In this document: one piece after another, positions 52,250 to 60,721 of the stretch | Layout of the letters: every line of letters starts with the position of its first letter | Position numbering within the stretch: the stretch's first letter is position 1 | Assembly: GCA_003543215.1 (NCBI GenBank) | Contig: DPJD01000001.1 | Location: 395,954-459,953 of the forward strand | Length of the DNA: 64,000 bases | DNA from: Erysipelotrichaceae bacterium | Lineage (GTDB): Bacteria; Bacillota_I; Bacilli_A; Erysipelotrichales; Erysipelotrichaceae | Direction: 5' to 3' | The notes under the pieces: model-generated | Databases searched by the model: none | Told to the model about the DNA's origin: nothing | Seen by the model: the letters and a program-made list of their open reading frames with translations, nothing else | Made by a program: the position numbers and the translations under genes

Positions 52250-53289
52250 CAAATATTCTCTATTTCGTCTTTGTCTTAGGGGTCATCGTATTGATCCATG
52301 AGATTGGACATCTCATAACAGCTAAACTCTTCAATGTGTATTGTAAAGAGTTTGCGGTTGGTATGGGACCTAAGATCGTTAGTAAGAAGTTTGGTGAAAC
52401 TGAATACAGTATTCGTGCTTTTCCTTTGGGTGGCTTTGTGTCCATGGCAGGGGAAGAGGGTGTGGATACGGATATCAGCTTTGAACGCAGTATTCTAGGG
52501 ATCAAACCGTGGAAGCGGATGATTGTGATGTTGGCGGGGATCTTTATGAACTTCGTCTTGGCTTCATTGATCTTTATTGGTATCTACATGGTTCAAGGTT
52601 ATGCGGTGGAAGCACCGAAGCCGATCATCAGTGGCATCATTGCGGATTCGCCATCGGAAGCAGCTGGATTTACCCAAGGCGATGAAATTGTTAAAATCAC
52701 CTTTATCGATGGCACAACGATTGTCCCTGAAGATTTCTATGAAATCATCACGTATATTCAAATGTATACTGGAGAAACAACGTTTACCGTGGATCGTGAT
52801 GGTAAGTTAATCGATATTACGGTTCAGCCTGCCTTTATTGAGGAAGAAAATCGTTATTTCTTAGGTTTAGAGATTCCACCTGCGACGGCGATTGAAATCA
52901 ATGCGTTCCAAGCGATTGGATATGGGTTCAAGGAAGTTAAGAATACCGTGGATGACATGGTCTTCACCTTATCACGTTTGGTTCGTGGTATTGGTTTGAA
53001 TGCAGTGAGTGGTCCGATTGGCATCTATCAGGTCACTGCTCAACAAGCATCCTATGGCTTCATTAATATTCTATATCTCATGGGATTGTTGTCAATCAAT
53101 GTGGCAATCTTCAACTTATTACCACTTCCGATCCTAGATGGGGGTCGAGTTGTCTTGACTCTTTATGAATGGATCTTTAAGAAGCCGATGAGTAAGAAGG
53201 TAGAACAAGCACTGATGATGATCAGTGTCGGACTCTTATTACTCCTGATGGCTTTTGTGACGATGCAAGATATCTTTAGATTGATGTAA
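52246..53289 (+). CDS. rseP: Site-2 protease RseP (RasP)
   Basis: A 347-residue intramembrane zinc protease. HEIGH at residues 18-22 is the zinc motif and LPLPILDGGRV near the C-terminus supplies the third ligand; a PDZ domain lies between (about 120-200) and four membrane helices are evident. It cleaves anti-sigma factors and signal peptide remnants. It overlaps dxr by 4 bases. In Bacilli proS and polC usually follow; here a PASTA protein does. Confidence 0.95.
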   Translation: MTNILYFVFVLGVIVLIHEIGHLITAKLFNVYCKEFAVGMGPKIVSKKFGETEYSIRAFPLGGFVSMAGEEGVDTDISFERSILGIKPWKRMIVMLAGIFMNFVLASLIFIGIYMVQGYAVEAPKPIISGIIADSPSEAAGFTQGDEIVKITFIDGTTIVPEDFYEIITYIQMYTGETTFTVDRDGKLIDITVQPAFIEEENRYFLGLEIPPATAIEINAFQAIGYGFKEVKNTVDDMVFTLSRLVRGIGLNAVSGPIGIYQVTAQQASYGFINILYLMGLLSINVAIFNLLPLPILDGGRVVLTLYEWIFKKPMSKKVEQALMMISVGLLLLLMAFVTMQDIFRLM

Positions 53290-53295
53290 GTTTTA

Positions 53296-53304
53296 TGCTA
53301 AAAT
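53296..53304 (+). promoter_or_regulatory. Extended -10 promoter of the PASTA gene
   Basis: TGCTAAAAT at 53296-53304. Transcription would begin about 53311-53312, at the ATG 53312. No Shine-Dalgarno lies between. Confidence 0.55.
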
Positions 53305-53311
53305 GAAACAT

Positions 53312-55237
53312 ATGAAATTCTATCAAAGTAAAGTAAATCTACTCTTAATCAGTTTGGTGCTCAGCTTATCCGTGTTGTTTGGTTTTTCCATGCAACGCAA
53401 TCTAAGTATTGAGACACCGATTCGTATCATTGATTTTAGAAGTATGGAATCGGATGCGCTTTTGGCTTGGGGCCAAGAGAATGATATTCAAATAAAAACA
53501 ACGGAAGAATACAGTGAAGATGTCGCAGCAGGTATGGTCATCTCTCAGAGTTCGATCGTTGGGGAACGCTTGTATGCGGGATCGACGATCAATGTGATTC
53601 TGTCGAAAGGACCGGATCCTGAAGTCATCGTTAATCTGATTGATTTCACAGGTAAAGATATTGGTGAGATTCAGCTCTTCATTGAAGAGAACAAATTGAT
53701 GGCCGCTGAGATTCTCTTTGAGAAGAGTGATGTCATCCAGTCGGCATATTACATTAAGAAAAATATCGATGCGGAGTCGATTCAACGTAAAACGCCAATC
53801 AAATTCTATATCTCTACAGGGTCTAAGGATGAGTTGACGACGGTAAGTGTTCCAGATTTTACAGAGTACACACGCCAACAAATCTCAACTTGGTCGTCTA
53901 CGAATAACATCAAAGCGAACTTTGTGGAAGAGTTCCACGATACGGTTGCGGCAGGTAAGGTGATCAGCCAATCCCAAGCCGCAAATACACAAGTTTATGA
54001 TGGCAGTAGTATCACATTCAAGATGTCTTTGGGTGTTGGAGTTGTCTTAGAGAACTTTGTTGGTAAGACAAAGGGAGCCATTGATAAGTTCATTTCAGAT
54101 AATGGCTTAAAGGTTAATTACAGCTTCTCCTACAACGCTACACAGAATAAGGATGTCGGAGTCAGTATGAGTCCAAATGCTTCTGTTCGTGTTCCTAATG
54201 GCTCTACAGTCAATGTCACTTTATCCTTAGGTAAGATCAGTGTATCGAACTTTACAGGTAAAACACTCAGTCAGCTTAATGCTTGGGTGAGTGAGCAGAA
54301 TAAATTGGGAGCTAACTTAAAAGTTACTTCCACACAAGATTACAGTGCAAGCACCGCAAGTGGTCAACTCATCAGTCAAACACCTTCCAGTGGAGATATC
54401 AACCCAGGTTCAACCATTAGGGTTTCGGTATCTAAGGGTGAAGGGGTAGTGGTAGGTACATACAAAGGTACAACTAATACCAATGTTCAAGAAGGTTTGA
54501 GACTAAATAAAGTAGAAGTTTATAGTAACCTTGCATCAGGATCAGTTCTTGAACAATCTATTGCGGCAGGTACAAAAGTTGATTCTGGTACTTCGATTAC
54601 ATTAACTATTTCAATAGGGAAGCCTACGGTGAATAGTTATGCTAATCAATCGTTTGCAAATTTGCAGGCTCATATTAACAGTTTGAACTCTAAAGGTGCA
54701 AGTCTCTCTTTGTCTAAGGCAGGAGAAGAATTCAATTCAAGTGTAGGAAAAGGAAGCGTGATTTCCAATTCAACGGGTATTGTTAATGTAGGATCGGGAA
54801 TATCTTATACAGTCTCTTTGGGAAGAAGTGTTATTGTTCCAACTTATTCCGCTGGTATGAATCATGCTGATCTAGTAGAGAGTTTTGTCAAAGTTGACAG
54901 CGATACTGCAGAGGGAACTGTTGTAGATCAATCGATACCAGCTGGTCGTGAAGTCGCAGTTGGAACAAACATAACAGTTTATGTTTCTAAAGGTCCTAAG
55001 ATTGGTATATCTTTATATGACTTTAGTTTATTGAATAGTTATCCTTCTGATCAAATACCAGGCAAGATTTCTGAAAAATGTACTGAAATGAGCAATGCAG
55101 CTAAAGGCACTATTTACTGCAATATCGATAATTCTATTACAAGAGAAGGTGCATCAGGCAAGGTCTTTGATCAAAATCCAGATCCATCAACTATCATTTA
55201 TGCTGGTGATTCTATAACGATATATATAGGGAAGTAA
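53312..55237 (+). CDS. Membrane-anchored protein with about nine PASTA-like repeats
   Basis: A 641-residue protein with one N-terminal membrane helix and an extracellular chain of about nine PASTA-like units of about 58-75 residues, each ending in patterns such as GSTINVILSKGP, GSSITFKMSLG or GDSITIYIGK. No kinase or penicillin-binding domain is attached. PASTA units bind muropeptides or stack as rods. ATG 53312 is preferred because the in-frame ATG 53303 overlaps the -10. From about 54.46 kb the DNA is clearly AT-richer than before. Function unknown, probably wall-associated. Confidence 0.82.
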   Translation: MKFYQSKVNLLLISLVLSLSVLFGFSMQRNLSIETPIRIIDFRSMESDALLAWGQENDIQIKTTEEYSEDVAAGMVISQSSIVGERLYAGSTINVILSKGPDPEVIVNLIDFTGKDIGEIQLFIEENKLMAAEILFEKSDVIQSAYYIKKNIDAESIQRKTPIKFYISTGSKDELTTVSVPDFTEYTRQQISTWSSTNNIKANFVEEFHDTVAAGKVISQSQAANTQVYDGSSITFKMSLGVGVVLENFVGKTKGAIDKFISDNGLKVNYSFSYNATQNKDVGVSMSPNASVRVPNGSTVNVTLSLGKISVSNFTGKTLSQLNAWVSEQNKLGANLKVTSTQDYSASTASGQLISQTPSSGDINPGSTIRVSVSKGEGVVVGTYKGTTNTNVQEGLRLNKVEVYSNLASGSVLEQSIAAGTKVDSGTSITLTISIGKPTVNSYANQSFANLQAHINSLNSKGASLSLSKAGEEFNSSVGKGSVISNSTGIVNVGSGISYTVSLGRSVIVPTYSAGMNHADLVESFVKVDSDTAEGTVVDQSIPAGREVAVGTNITVYVSKGPKIGISLYDFSLLNSYPSDQIPGKISEKCTEMSNAAKGTIYCNIDNSITREGASGKVFDQNPDPSTIIYAGDSITIYIGK

Positions 55238-55266
55238 GCCAATTTATAATACTGGTAATTTATTAG

Positions 55267-55303
55267 ATCCATTCAAAGTCTATATTGTTTTGAATGGATT
55301 TTT
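55267..55303 (+). terminator. Terminator of the PASTA gene
   Basis: ATCCATTCAAA (55267-55277) pairs with TTTGAATGGAT (55289-55299) over an 11-base loop, then TTTTATTT. Confidence 0.8.
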
Positions 55304-55543
55304 ATTTGATATCCAATAATATTGTTTGATTTACCGAGTAGCATAAATATGCTCATGAGAACATATGTCTTTGAATACTTAAACACAGATATAACTGGGA
55401 TGTTTCTAGACATGACATAGTTTCTTGCTTGATATATTTTCAATATATTTGCTTTTAGTGCAGTAATTGTTAAGCTTAAACACGATATTTAATAACTTAA
55501 TTGTTAATAAATAGAGGTATCGATGTGAGAATTGTTGCAAATT
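55304..55543. other. AT-rich gene-free stretch between convergent genes
   Basis: The whole gap between the two stops is 427 bases. Between the two terminators no gene, RNA or known site is recognised. One line (55441-55500) counts 14 G/C in 60. A small palindrome AGCATAAATATGCT lies at 55340-55353 without known meaning. Confidence 0.6.
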
Positions 55544-55577
55544 AAAAAAGAGAAGGCATTTGTGTTTTCCTTCTCTT
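55544..55577 (-). terminator. Terminator of the glucosaminidase gene
   Basis: AAGAGAAGG (55548-55556) pairs with CCTTCTCTT (55569-55577). On the minus strand a T run follows. It lies about 90 bases after the stop at 55665. Confidence 0.78.
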
Positions 55578-55664
55578 GTACCTTAACATTATCATTTAGA
55601 AACGTATTATAAAGTATAATATTATCATCACTACTAAATTAGTTGAAATTTGTTTAATAGTGCT

Positions 55665-58283
55665 TTATGGTGTAGATACAGATTTATCAGCAACGATTAA
55701 ATCATAATTTCTTCGTTCTGGTTTGAACTTTAATGTATAAATTCTAGTGCTATTTTCTACTACGATATCTCCCTTAAAACCAAAATCTCTAAACTCTACA
55801 ATATCTTCTATAGAGTTAGATTTGATATAAAGCATAAGTTTGTAGTTACCAGCAAGTAGTTTTGATAGATCGATGTTAGATTCATTGAACCATGAGTGTA
55901 TATAGTCATACGCACCTAATGAAGGATCGAAATCACCAGTGGTAGGTATCAAGTCAATGCTAAATGGAACTGTAGAAAGATTTACTTGATCAACAATCAG
56001 CAACTTAAGTGCTTTGTCATCAATTTCGCCCATGTTTGCATTATTGATGTAACCTAGCCCTCTTAAAGAGAGCAGCTGGTTATCATCAACGATGAAATCA
56101 TAAATTCTTGCAACGGACATGTATTCAGTTGGTAAGCTCGGGGATATTTGAATTGTAGGCATGTTTGAGGTCTTGATAATATGATACTCCATAGTGTTCC
56201 AACTATCTAACACCGTTTTGTACAGAACATTGTTAACAATTTTAGCATTGGGTATTATTGGATTTAAGGCGGGTTCCCTTAGAAGGGTGGAACCTGTAGT
56301 ATCACCTGAAGTTGTAACTAATTCAAGCGCGAAACTACCGTCAGAAACGAGTGATAAATCAATCACTCCCTCAAATCCAACTGAATTATAAACCAGTCCA
56401 TTGTAGTTATTAAAGTCTTCGGGTAAAACGGTCAAAGGATATGACGTCTTGCTTCCATCAATTAATGAAATCATATTCAAAGTGTGAGTAACTATGGAAA
56501 TATCATCCATAGCAGTATGATCTAGAATACCTCTACCTTTTATATAGAGTTCTGTATCACTTGACCATCTAAAATCGACCAATTTAGTTAGTAGTACATC
56601 GGTGGTTTCAATAACTGTAATAGGTGATGATGATGTGTTTATTAATGAGAGTTTTGATTTATCAATATAAAGACGAGATGCATTCCAGTCGTATGGTACT
56701 AAACCTGGTGTACTACCAGTTATTATAGTTCCATTTATAATAGGGTTTGTAGATTGAATTATATAATCATTAACAATACTAGCTGTAATCAAACTTGGGT
56801 AATTAGTTGCACGTTCATTAATTGAATATGCAATATTTTGAAGCTCAACATCCTTGTAATAAGTACGATCAGTAGAATTAAAAATAGCCAATTGATACTT
56901 ATTTAAATCTTTCAAACCTAAATAACGATCGATCCTAAACGCATAACCCGCTATTTTAATACTCCACCAAGGATCAGATGCGTAACGTGTATTAATTCCT
57001 GCGCCTTTTATCCCAATGTTTGATGCATAGAAGAGTGAATTATTAGTTGTGGCATTATAGTTGCTGTAATCAAGATAATGTCTAAGGTTGATACCCATGT
57101 GTTCATCTACGGATTGTTCGACACTGTCAAAAGTATAAGCACTATCCGGATTGCTGTCATATGCACCATAACCAAAGAGATTAAATCGATTGACGGCATA
57201 ACTACTTGTTCCATATGCACTCTCATGTATTGCCATGGAGTAGATCATCAGAGCATTCATCCCATAGGTATTTTGAGCGTTAACGAAAGCACTACCTTTA
57301 TCCTTCATAACACTTGAGTTTGGGTCAAGCTTATTGACGGCAAAGTAATAATTGAAATACTCATCTAACTCTAGTGAACTATACTGCGTAACCGTTCTTA
57401 GATTTAAAAAGTCATAATAGTTGAAGTAAAGACCAGGAACTCCGTTTACAGTAATAGGATTCTTCAAATCCATATCTGTATAAAATACAATTCCATCTGG
57501 ACTATAATAGGTCCCAATGGGCAACCAATCTGGGGCAACTCCATAGGAATAAGTATTGACATACAAAGCTGTGTCCACTTGAACTGATATTTGTCTGATT
57601 GTGACCGTACCCGTTTTTGTCGTGCTTGATACATCGGATACTTTATATTGCGTGATGTTGGGTCGAATGATATGCCCTGTATAAGTATTATCCAATGAAT
57701 TTCGCGTCGTAAAACTGATGAACCAATCATTTGAACGATTTTCGACATAAATGAGTGGAATGATATCGATGCCATTGACTTGAATAAATCCTCTTGCCCC
57801 ATTGACTTCAACTTCAGCCACTAGATCGGAAGGCTTAATGACCTCAGAAGGGGACTTTGACTTGATTTGCGTATTGTAGTAGTAAAGGGGATTTGCTTGA
57901 TTGATGTATGTGTAGGGAATGGTTTGGGCTTTATCTTTCCAAATATTGATGGTATCTGAGTATAGGTAGGTATGATTCTGTGAATACGCCATCGCCCGAT
58001 CTGCAGCCACGATATTCATAGGGCTGTAGGACTCTTTATGTCTAATAACAACGTTCGGAGCTACTGCAGCTTCACTCAACATGAAATCATAAGCTTGTTG
58101 GAATTGTGTTTCTTCAAAACAGCCTAGTTTGGTAAACTGATCTTTACCTGTTATACGGTCTACACTATATTGATTTACTGCACATGCGACTGGCACATCA
58201 GCTGCCGCATACGTAATCGTCCAAGCTTCCGCTTGGACTAATACGAGTAAAAGAGTGATTAGAAATATGAATAAGCGTTTCAT
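55665..58283 (-). CDS. Exported N-acetylglucosaminidase-type wall hydrolase with long C-terminal repeat region
   Basis: An 872-residue secreted protein with signal peptide (about 1-27, ending near YAAA). Residues about 330-480 form a glucosaminidase (PF01832-type) domain: MAIHESAYGTSS with catalytic Glu354, NRFNLFGYGAYD, and a late WWSIKIAGYA. The C-terminal 400 residues hold at least two related beta-rich units, one with GFEGVIDLSLVSDGSFALEL and one with IDLSKLLAGNYKLMLYI, resembling accessory sandwiches of surface enzymes. The part from about residue 460 on is encoded by AT-richer DNA. It starts at the stop of the upstream gene. Confidence 0.85.
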   Translation of the reverse strand: MKRLFIFLITLLLVLVQAEAWTITYAAADVPVACAVNQYSVDRITGKDQFTKLGCFEETQFQQAYDFMLSEAAVAPNVVIRHKESYSPMNIVAADRAMAYSQNHTYLYSDTINIWKDKAQTIPYTYINQANPLYYYNTQIKSKSPSEVIKPSDLVAEVEVNGARGFIQVNGIDIIPLIYVENRSNDWFISFTTRNSLDNTYTGHIIRPNITQYKVSDVSSTTKTGTVTIRQISVQVDTALYVNTYSYGVAPDWLPIGTYYSPDGIVFYTDMDLKNPITVNGVPGLYFNYYDFLNLRTVTQYSSLELDEYFNYYFAVNKLDPNSSVMKDKGSAFVNAQNTYGMNALMIYSMAIHESAYGTSSYAVNRFNLFGYGAYDSNPDSAYTFDSVEQSVDEHMGINLRHYLDYSNYNATTNNSLFYASNIGIKGAGINTRYASDPWWSIKIAGYAFRIDRYLGLKDLNKYQLAIFNSTDRTYYKDVELQNIAYSINERATNYPSLITASIVNDYIIQSTNPIINGTIITGSTPGLVPYDWNASRLYIDKSKLSLINTSSSPITVIETTDVLLTKLVDFRWSSDTELYIKGRGILDHTAMDDISIVTHTLNMISLIDGSKTSYPLTVLPEDFNNYNGLVYNSVGFEGVIDLSLVSDGSFALELVTTSGDTTGSTLLREPALNPIIPNAKIVNNVLYKTVLDSWNTMEYHIIKTSNMPTIQISPSLPTEYMSVARIYDFIVDDNQLLSLRGLGYINNANMGEIDDKALKLLIVDQVNLSTVPFSIDLIPTTGDFDPSLGAYDYIHSWFNESNIDLSKLLAGNYKLMLYIKSNSIEDIVEFRDFGFKGDIVVENSTRIYTLKFKPERRNYDLIVADKSVSTP

Positions 58284-59233
58284 TAATTACCTGTGAGTGA
58301 AAGTGAATAGTATTTATCATCAGAAACGGAGAGATAAATTTGAGCTTCAGTGAATGAAGCTAATTCGACATCCCCTAAGACTTCAAAGAAGAGATAGCCT
58401 TCTACGGTATCACTGATATAGACATTGCTTAAGTTCGTAGCCCCATCTATCAGATAGGAGTGATCCACCGCATCATAGAGGGTACCACCATTTTTAATAA
58501 GAGCCTTTGTGATTCTAAACGATTCACTGAGTTTGTTCTCAATCTTGATTTTAATTGCGACGATTTTCGACTGTGAGGTAAAGTTTGCTTCAACACGATT
58601 ACCATTCGCATCCAATTGATAAAATTCTGTTGGACTTACGGTCGTCTTATTAAGCACAGTCATATTGGCGGCTGTATTGGGTTCCAATCCAGTTTCACTG
58701 ATTCCTAAGTATGACTTTGTGCCGATGTTTGTAGGATTGTTCAAATCGAAAGATAATATTGAACTTGGATAGAGATTGATATTCACATCGAGCGCTGTAA
58801 TTTCAGTATTTACAATCGGTATGAACAGAAGTCCATCCATTTCTGTGTTCGATGAATAGAGTGAAAATACCAATTCATAATCCCCAAAGGTATACCCAGC
58901 TGCCTCAATACGACCTAGATACTGATCGACACTATTGAGTTGAATGTTTTCACTGGTTGTGAAGTGACTGAGGGAGATATTGATTGGTTTATTACTCTTG
59001 ACATGGATATCGGCTAATATGAAGTCAAAACCAAATTCTTCGATCTCAAAGAGGGTAAATTCGTTTACTGTAAACTCGAAAGTTTGTTGAACGGTAGGAT
59101 CATCCACAATCGGATCTTCAATTGCTGGTTCCTTTACGATTAGATTCCATATGAAAATACCAGCCACGATCATAAAGCTAAGGACCGCTAAAACAAAGAT
59201 GGTTTTTATAACGTTAAGTGCAGTGTTTTTCAT
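58283..59233 (-). CDS. Membrane-anchored extracellular protein, unknown
   Basis: A 316-residue protein with one N-terminal membrane helix (about 6-32), an acidic spacer (EPAIEDPIVDDP) and a beta-rich extracellular part without recognised domain. It shares a base with the glucosaminidase gene start, so the two form an operon and may act together at the wall. ATG 59233 is preferred: an extended -10 ends 7 bases upstream and the in-frame ATG 59242 overlaps that hexamer. No Shine-Dalgarno is seen. Function unknown. Confidence 0.72.
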   Translation of the reverse strand: MKNTALNVIKTIFVLAVLSFMIVAGIFIWNLIVKEPAIEDPIVDDPTVQQTFEFTVNEFTLFEIEEFGFDFILADIHVKSNKPINISLSHFTTSENIQLNSVDQYLGRIEAAGYTFGDYELVFSLYSSNTEMDGLLFIPIVNTEITALDVNINLYPSSILSFDLNNPTNIGTKSYLGISETGLEPNTAANMTVLNKTTVSPTEFYQLDANGNRVEANFTSQSKIVAIKIKIENKLSESFRITKALIKNGGTLYDAVDHSYLIDGATNLSNVYISDTVEGYLFFEVLGDVELASFTEAQIYLSVSDDKYYSLSLTGN

Positions 59234-59240
59234 CTTTGTC

Positions 59241-59249
59241 ATTTTAACA
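59241..59249 (-). promoter_or_regulatory. Extended -10 promoter of the anchored protein-glucosaminidase operon
   Basis: On the minus strand TGTTAAAAT (59249 down to 59241). Transcription would start at about 59234-59233, the first base of the ATG. Confidence 0.55.
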
Positions 59250-59296
59250 TAATTGAGCTCCAATGCCTACATTTATGGTCCGCATAGTCATCGCTT

Positions 59297-59325
59297 ATGA
59301 CAAGCATTGTGGGAAGGTATACAAT
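59297..59325 (+). promoter_or_regulatory. Promoter of the aldo/keto reductase gene
   Basis: The -35 ATGACA (59297-59302), 17-base spacer, -10 TACAAT (59320-59325) without TG extension. Transcription would start near 59332, just before TGGAGGA. Confidence 0.7.
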
Positions 59326-59344
59326 AGAAACATGGAGGATTTAC

Positions 59345-60154
59345 ATGCAAACATTTACACTGAATAATGGTTTACGCATACCTGTGATGGGGACAGGTAC
59401 AAACACCTATGGTAAGGTCAATCGTGACTACATGGGTGACATCAACAATGACACAACAGAATTGGAATCCGCTTTAGCTTTAGGTTATACCTTGATTGAT
59501 ACAGCGATTTCTTATCGTAATGAAGGGGTGGTGGGGCTTGCCATCAAACGTTCTGGTTTAGATCGTGATACGTTGTTCATCACATCCAAGATTCCTGCGG
59601 ATGATATGCATACCAAAGATGAAGCTTGTATTCGTAGAGCTGTGTATGAGAGCTTGAAGGCTTTGGATCTTGATGTGATCGATCTCTATCTTTTACATCG
59701 TCCTTTGGAAAATAACGAAGATAATGTTCGTGTTTGGACGGTATTGGAAGCTTTGGTTCAAGAAGGTAAGTTGCGTTCAATTGGGGTTTCAAACTTCGAT
59801 GTACAACAATTAGACTATTTATTGAAACATTGCACCATTCGACCCGTGGTCAATCAGATCGAATCGCATCCTGGTCTGTGGAACGATGAAATTATTGATT
59901 TCTGTCAGAAGAACAATGTTTTTGTAGAGGCTTGGGGACCTGTTAAGAAGGTCAGTGATGAATCAAAGGCTGTTTTAGACGCCATCGGTTCTAAGTATGG
60001 TAAGACTTGGGCTCAAGTTATCCTACGTTATCAAATTGAATGTAATGTGATCGTCATTCCAAAGTCACATAAAGTGGAGAACCAAAAAGCGAATCTTGAG
60101 ATCTTTGATTTCAGTTTAACAGACGAAGAAAAAACGCTCATTCAGAAACTCTAG
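59345..60154 (+). CDS. Aldo/keto reductase
   Basis: A 269-residue NADPH-dependent oxidoreductase. The tetrad is visible: Asp52 and Tyr57 (DTAISYRNE), Lys82 (TSKIP) and His118 (LLHRPL). GVSNF, NQIESHP and VIPKSHK, the NADPH phosphate site, are present. Length is near the family norm of about 275. Substrate is not predictable. TGGAGGA (59333-59339) sets ATG 59345. Its last codons include a terminator for the opposing SRAP gene, and the two genes overlap tail to tail by 4 bases. Confidence 0.92.
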   Translation: MQTFTLNNGLRIPVMGTGTNTYGKVNRDYMGDINNDTTELESALALGYTLIDTAISYRNEGVVGLAIKRSGLDRDTLFITSKIPADDMHTKDEACIRRAVYESLKALDLDVIDLYLLHRPLENNEDNVRVWTVLEALVQEGKLRSIGVSNFDVQQLDYLLKHCTIRPVVNQIESHPGLWNDEIIDFCQKNNVFVEAWGPVKKVSDESKAVLDAIGSKYGKTWAQVILRYQIECNVIVIPKSHKVENQKANLEIFDFSLTDEEKTLIQKL

Positions 60155-60164
60155 AATAAGCGTT
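60125..60164 (-). terminator. Terminator of the dinB-SRAP operon inside the aldo/keto reductase end
   Basis: AACGCT (60133-60138) pairs with AGCGTT (60159-60164) and ATTC (60140-60143) with GAAT (60154-60157), with one mismatch between. On the minus strand TTTTTTCTTC follows. Confidence 0.7.
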
Positions 60165-60720
60165 GTTGGATGGATTGATCCACCCATTTCATTTCGTTTT
60201 GTTTGAGGTTACGGAAATCTTCCAAAAGTTGGTCTCCGTCTTCTAGATATTTGTTTAATAGATTCGAAGGAATCATCAAAGGCACACGGTTATGAAGTTG
60301 AATGAAATCCGTTCTTACTTCATTGGTGAGAATGGAGAAACAGCCTTCTTCATCATAGATGCCTGCCATATAGAAGGGTTTCTGCGAAGCATCTGTCACA
60401 AGATGTTTCGCTTTTTCTTTATCCCATTCATAGAAGCCATCCGCTTTGATTAAACAACGTCTTTTCTTAAGATGATTCTCAAAGAAAGGGGATGAGGCGA
60501 TGGTTTCACTGCGTGCATTGATGATGCGTCCTTTGTTGTCCCATTTCACATGTCCCCATTGAGCAACCATGGGTTTCAAACCCTGTGTCAAGACAATGGT
60601 CTTTTGGGATGGATAAACGACATGTAGCGAAAGATCTTTAGCTTCTTCGACATCTAAGTTCTTAAGCCATTCTTCCAATTCATCATCTTCATCTTGTTTG
60701 AATAGGTAACGTCCACACAT
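60151..60720 (-). CDS. SRAP-domain protein (YedK/HMCES family)
   Basis: A 189-residue SOS response-associated peptidase domain protein. The start MCGRY gives the catalytic Cys2, which forms a thiazolidine cross-link with abasic sites in single-stranded DNA; INARSET, GFYEWD and LHNRVPLMI supply the conserved Asn/Arg, Glu and His. ATG 60720 with AAGGAG 7 bases upstream yields Cys at position 2, which the chemistry requires. It is the last gene of the dinB operon, which supports a DNA-damage role. Confidence 0.94.
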   Translation of the reverse strand: MCGRYLFKQDEDDELEEWLKNLDVEEAKDLSLHVVYPSQKTIVLTQGLKPMVAQWGHVKWDNKGRIINARSETIASSPFFENHLKKRRCLIKADGFYEWDKEKAKHLVTDASQKPFYMAGIYDEEGCFSILTNEVRTDFIQLHNRVPLMIPSNLLNKYLEDGDQLLEDFRNLKQNEMKWVDQSIQQRLF

Positions 60721-60721
60721 A

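Noticed and set aside
55340..55353. Palindrome AGCATAAATATGCT in the AT-rich gap, as a possible attachment or transposon end
   Set aside because: No second copy, no integrase or transposase nearby, and no target duplication seen.
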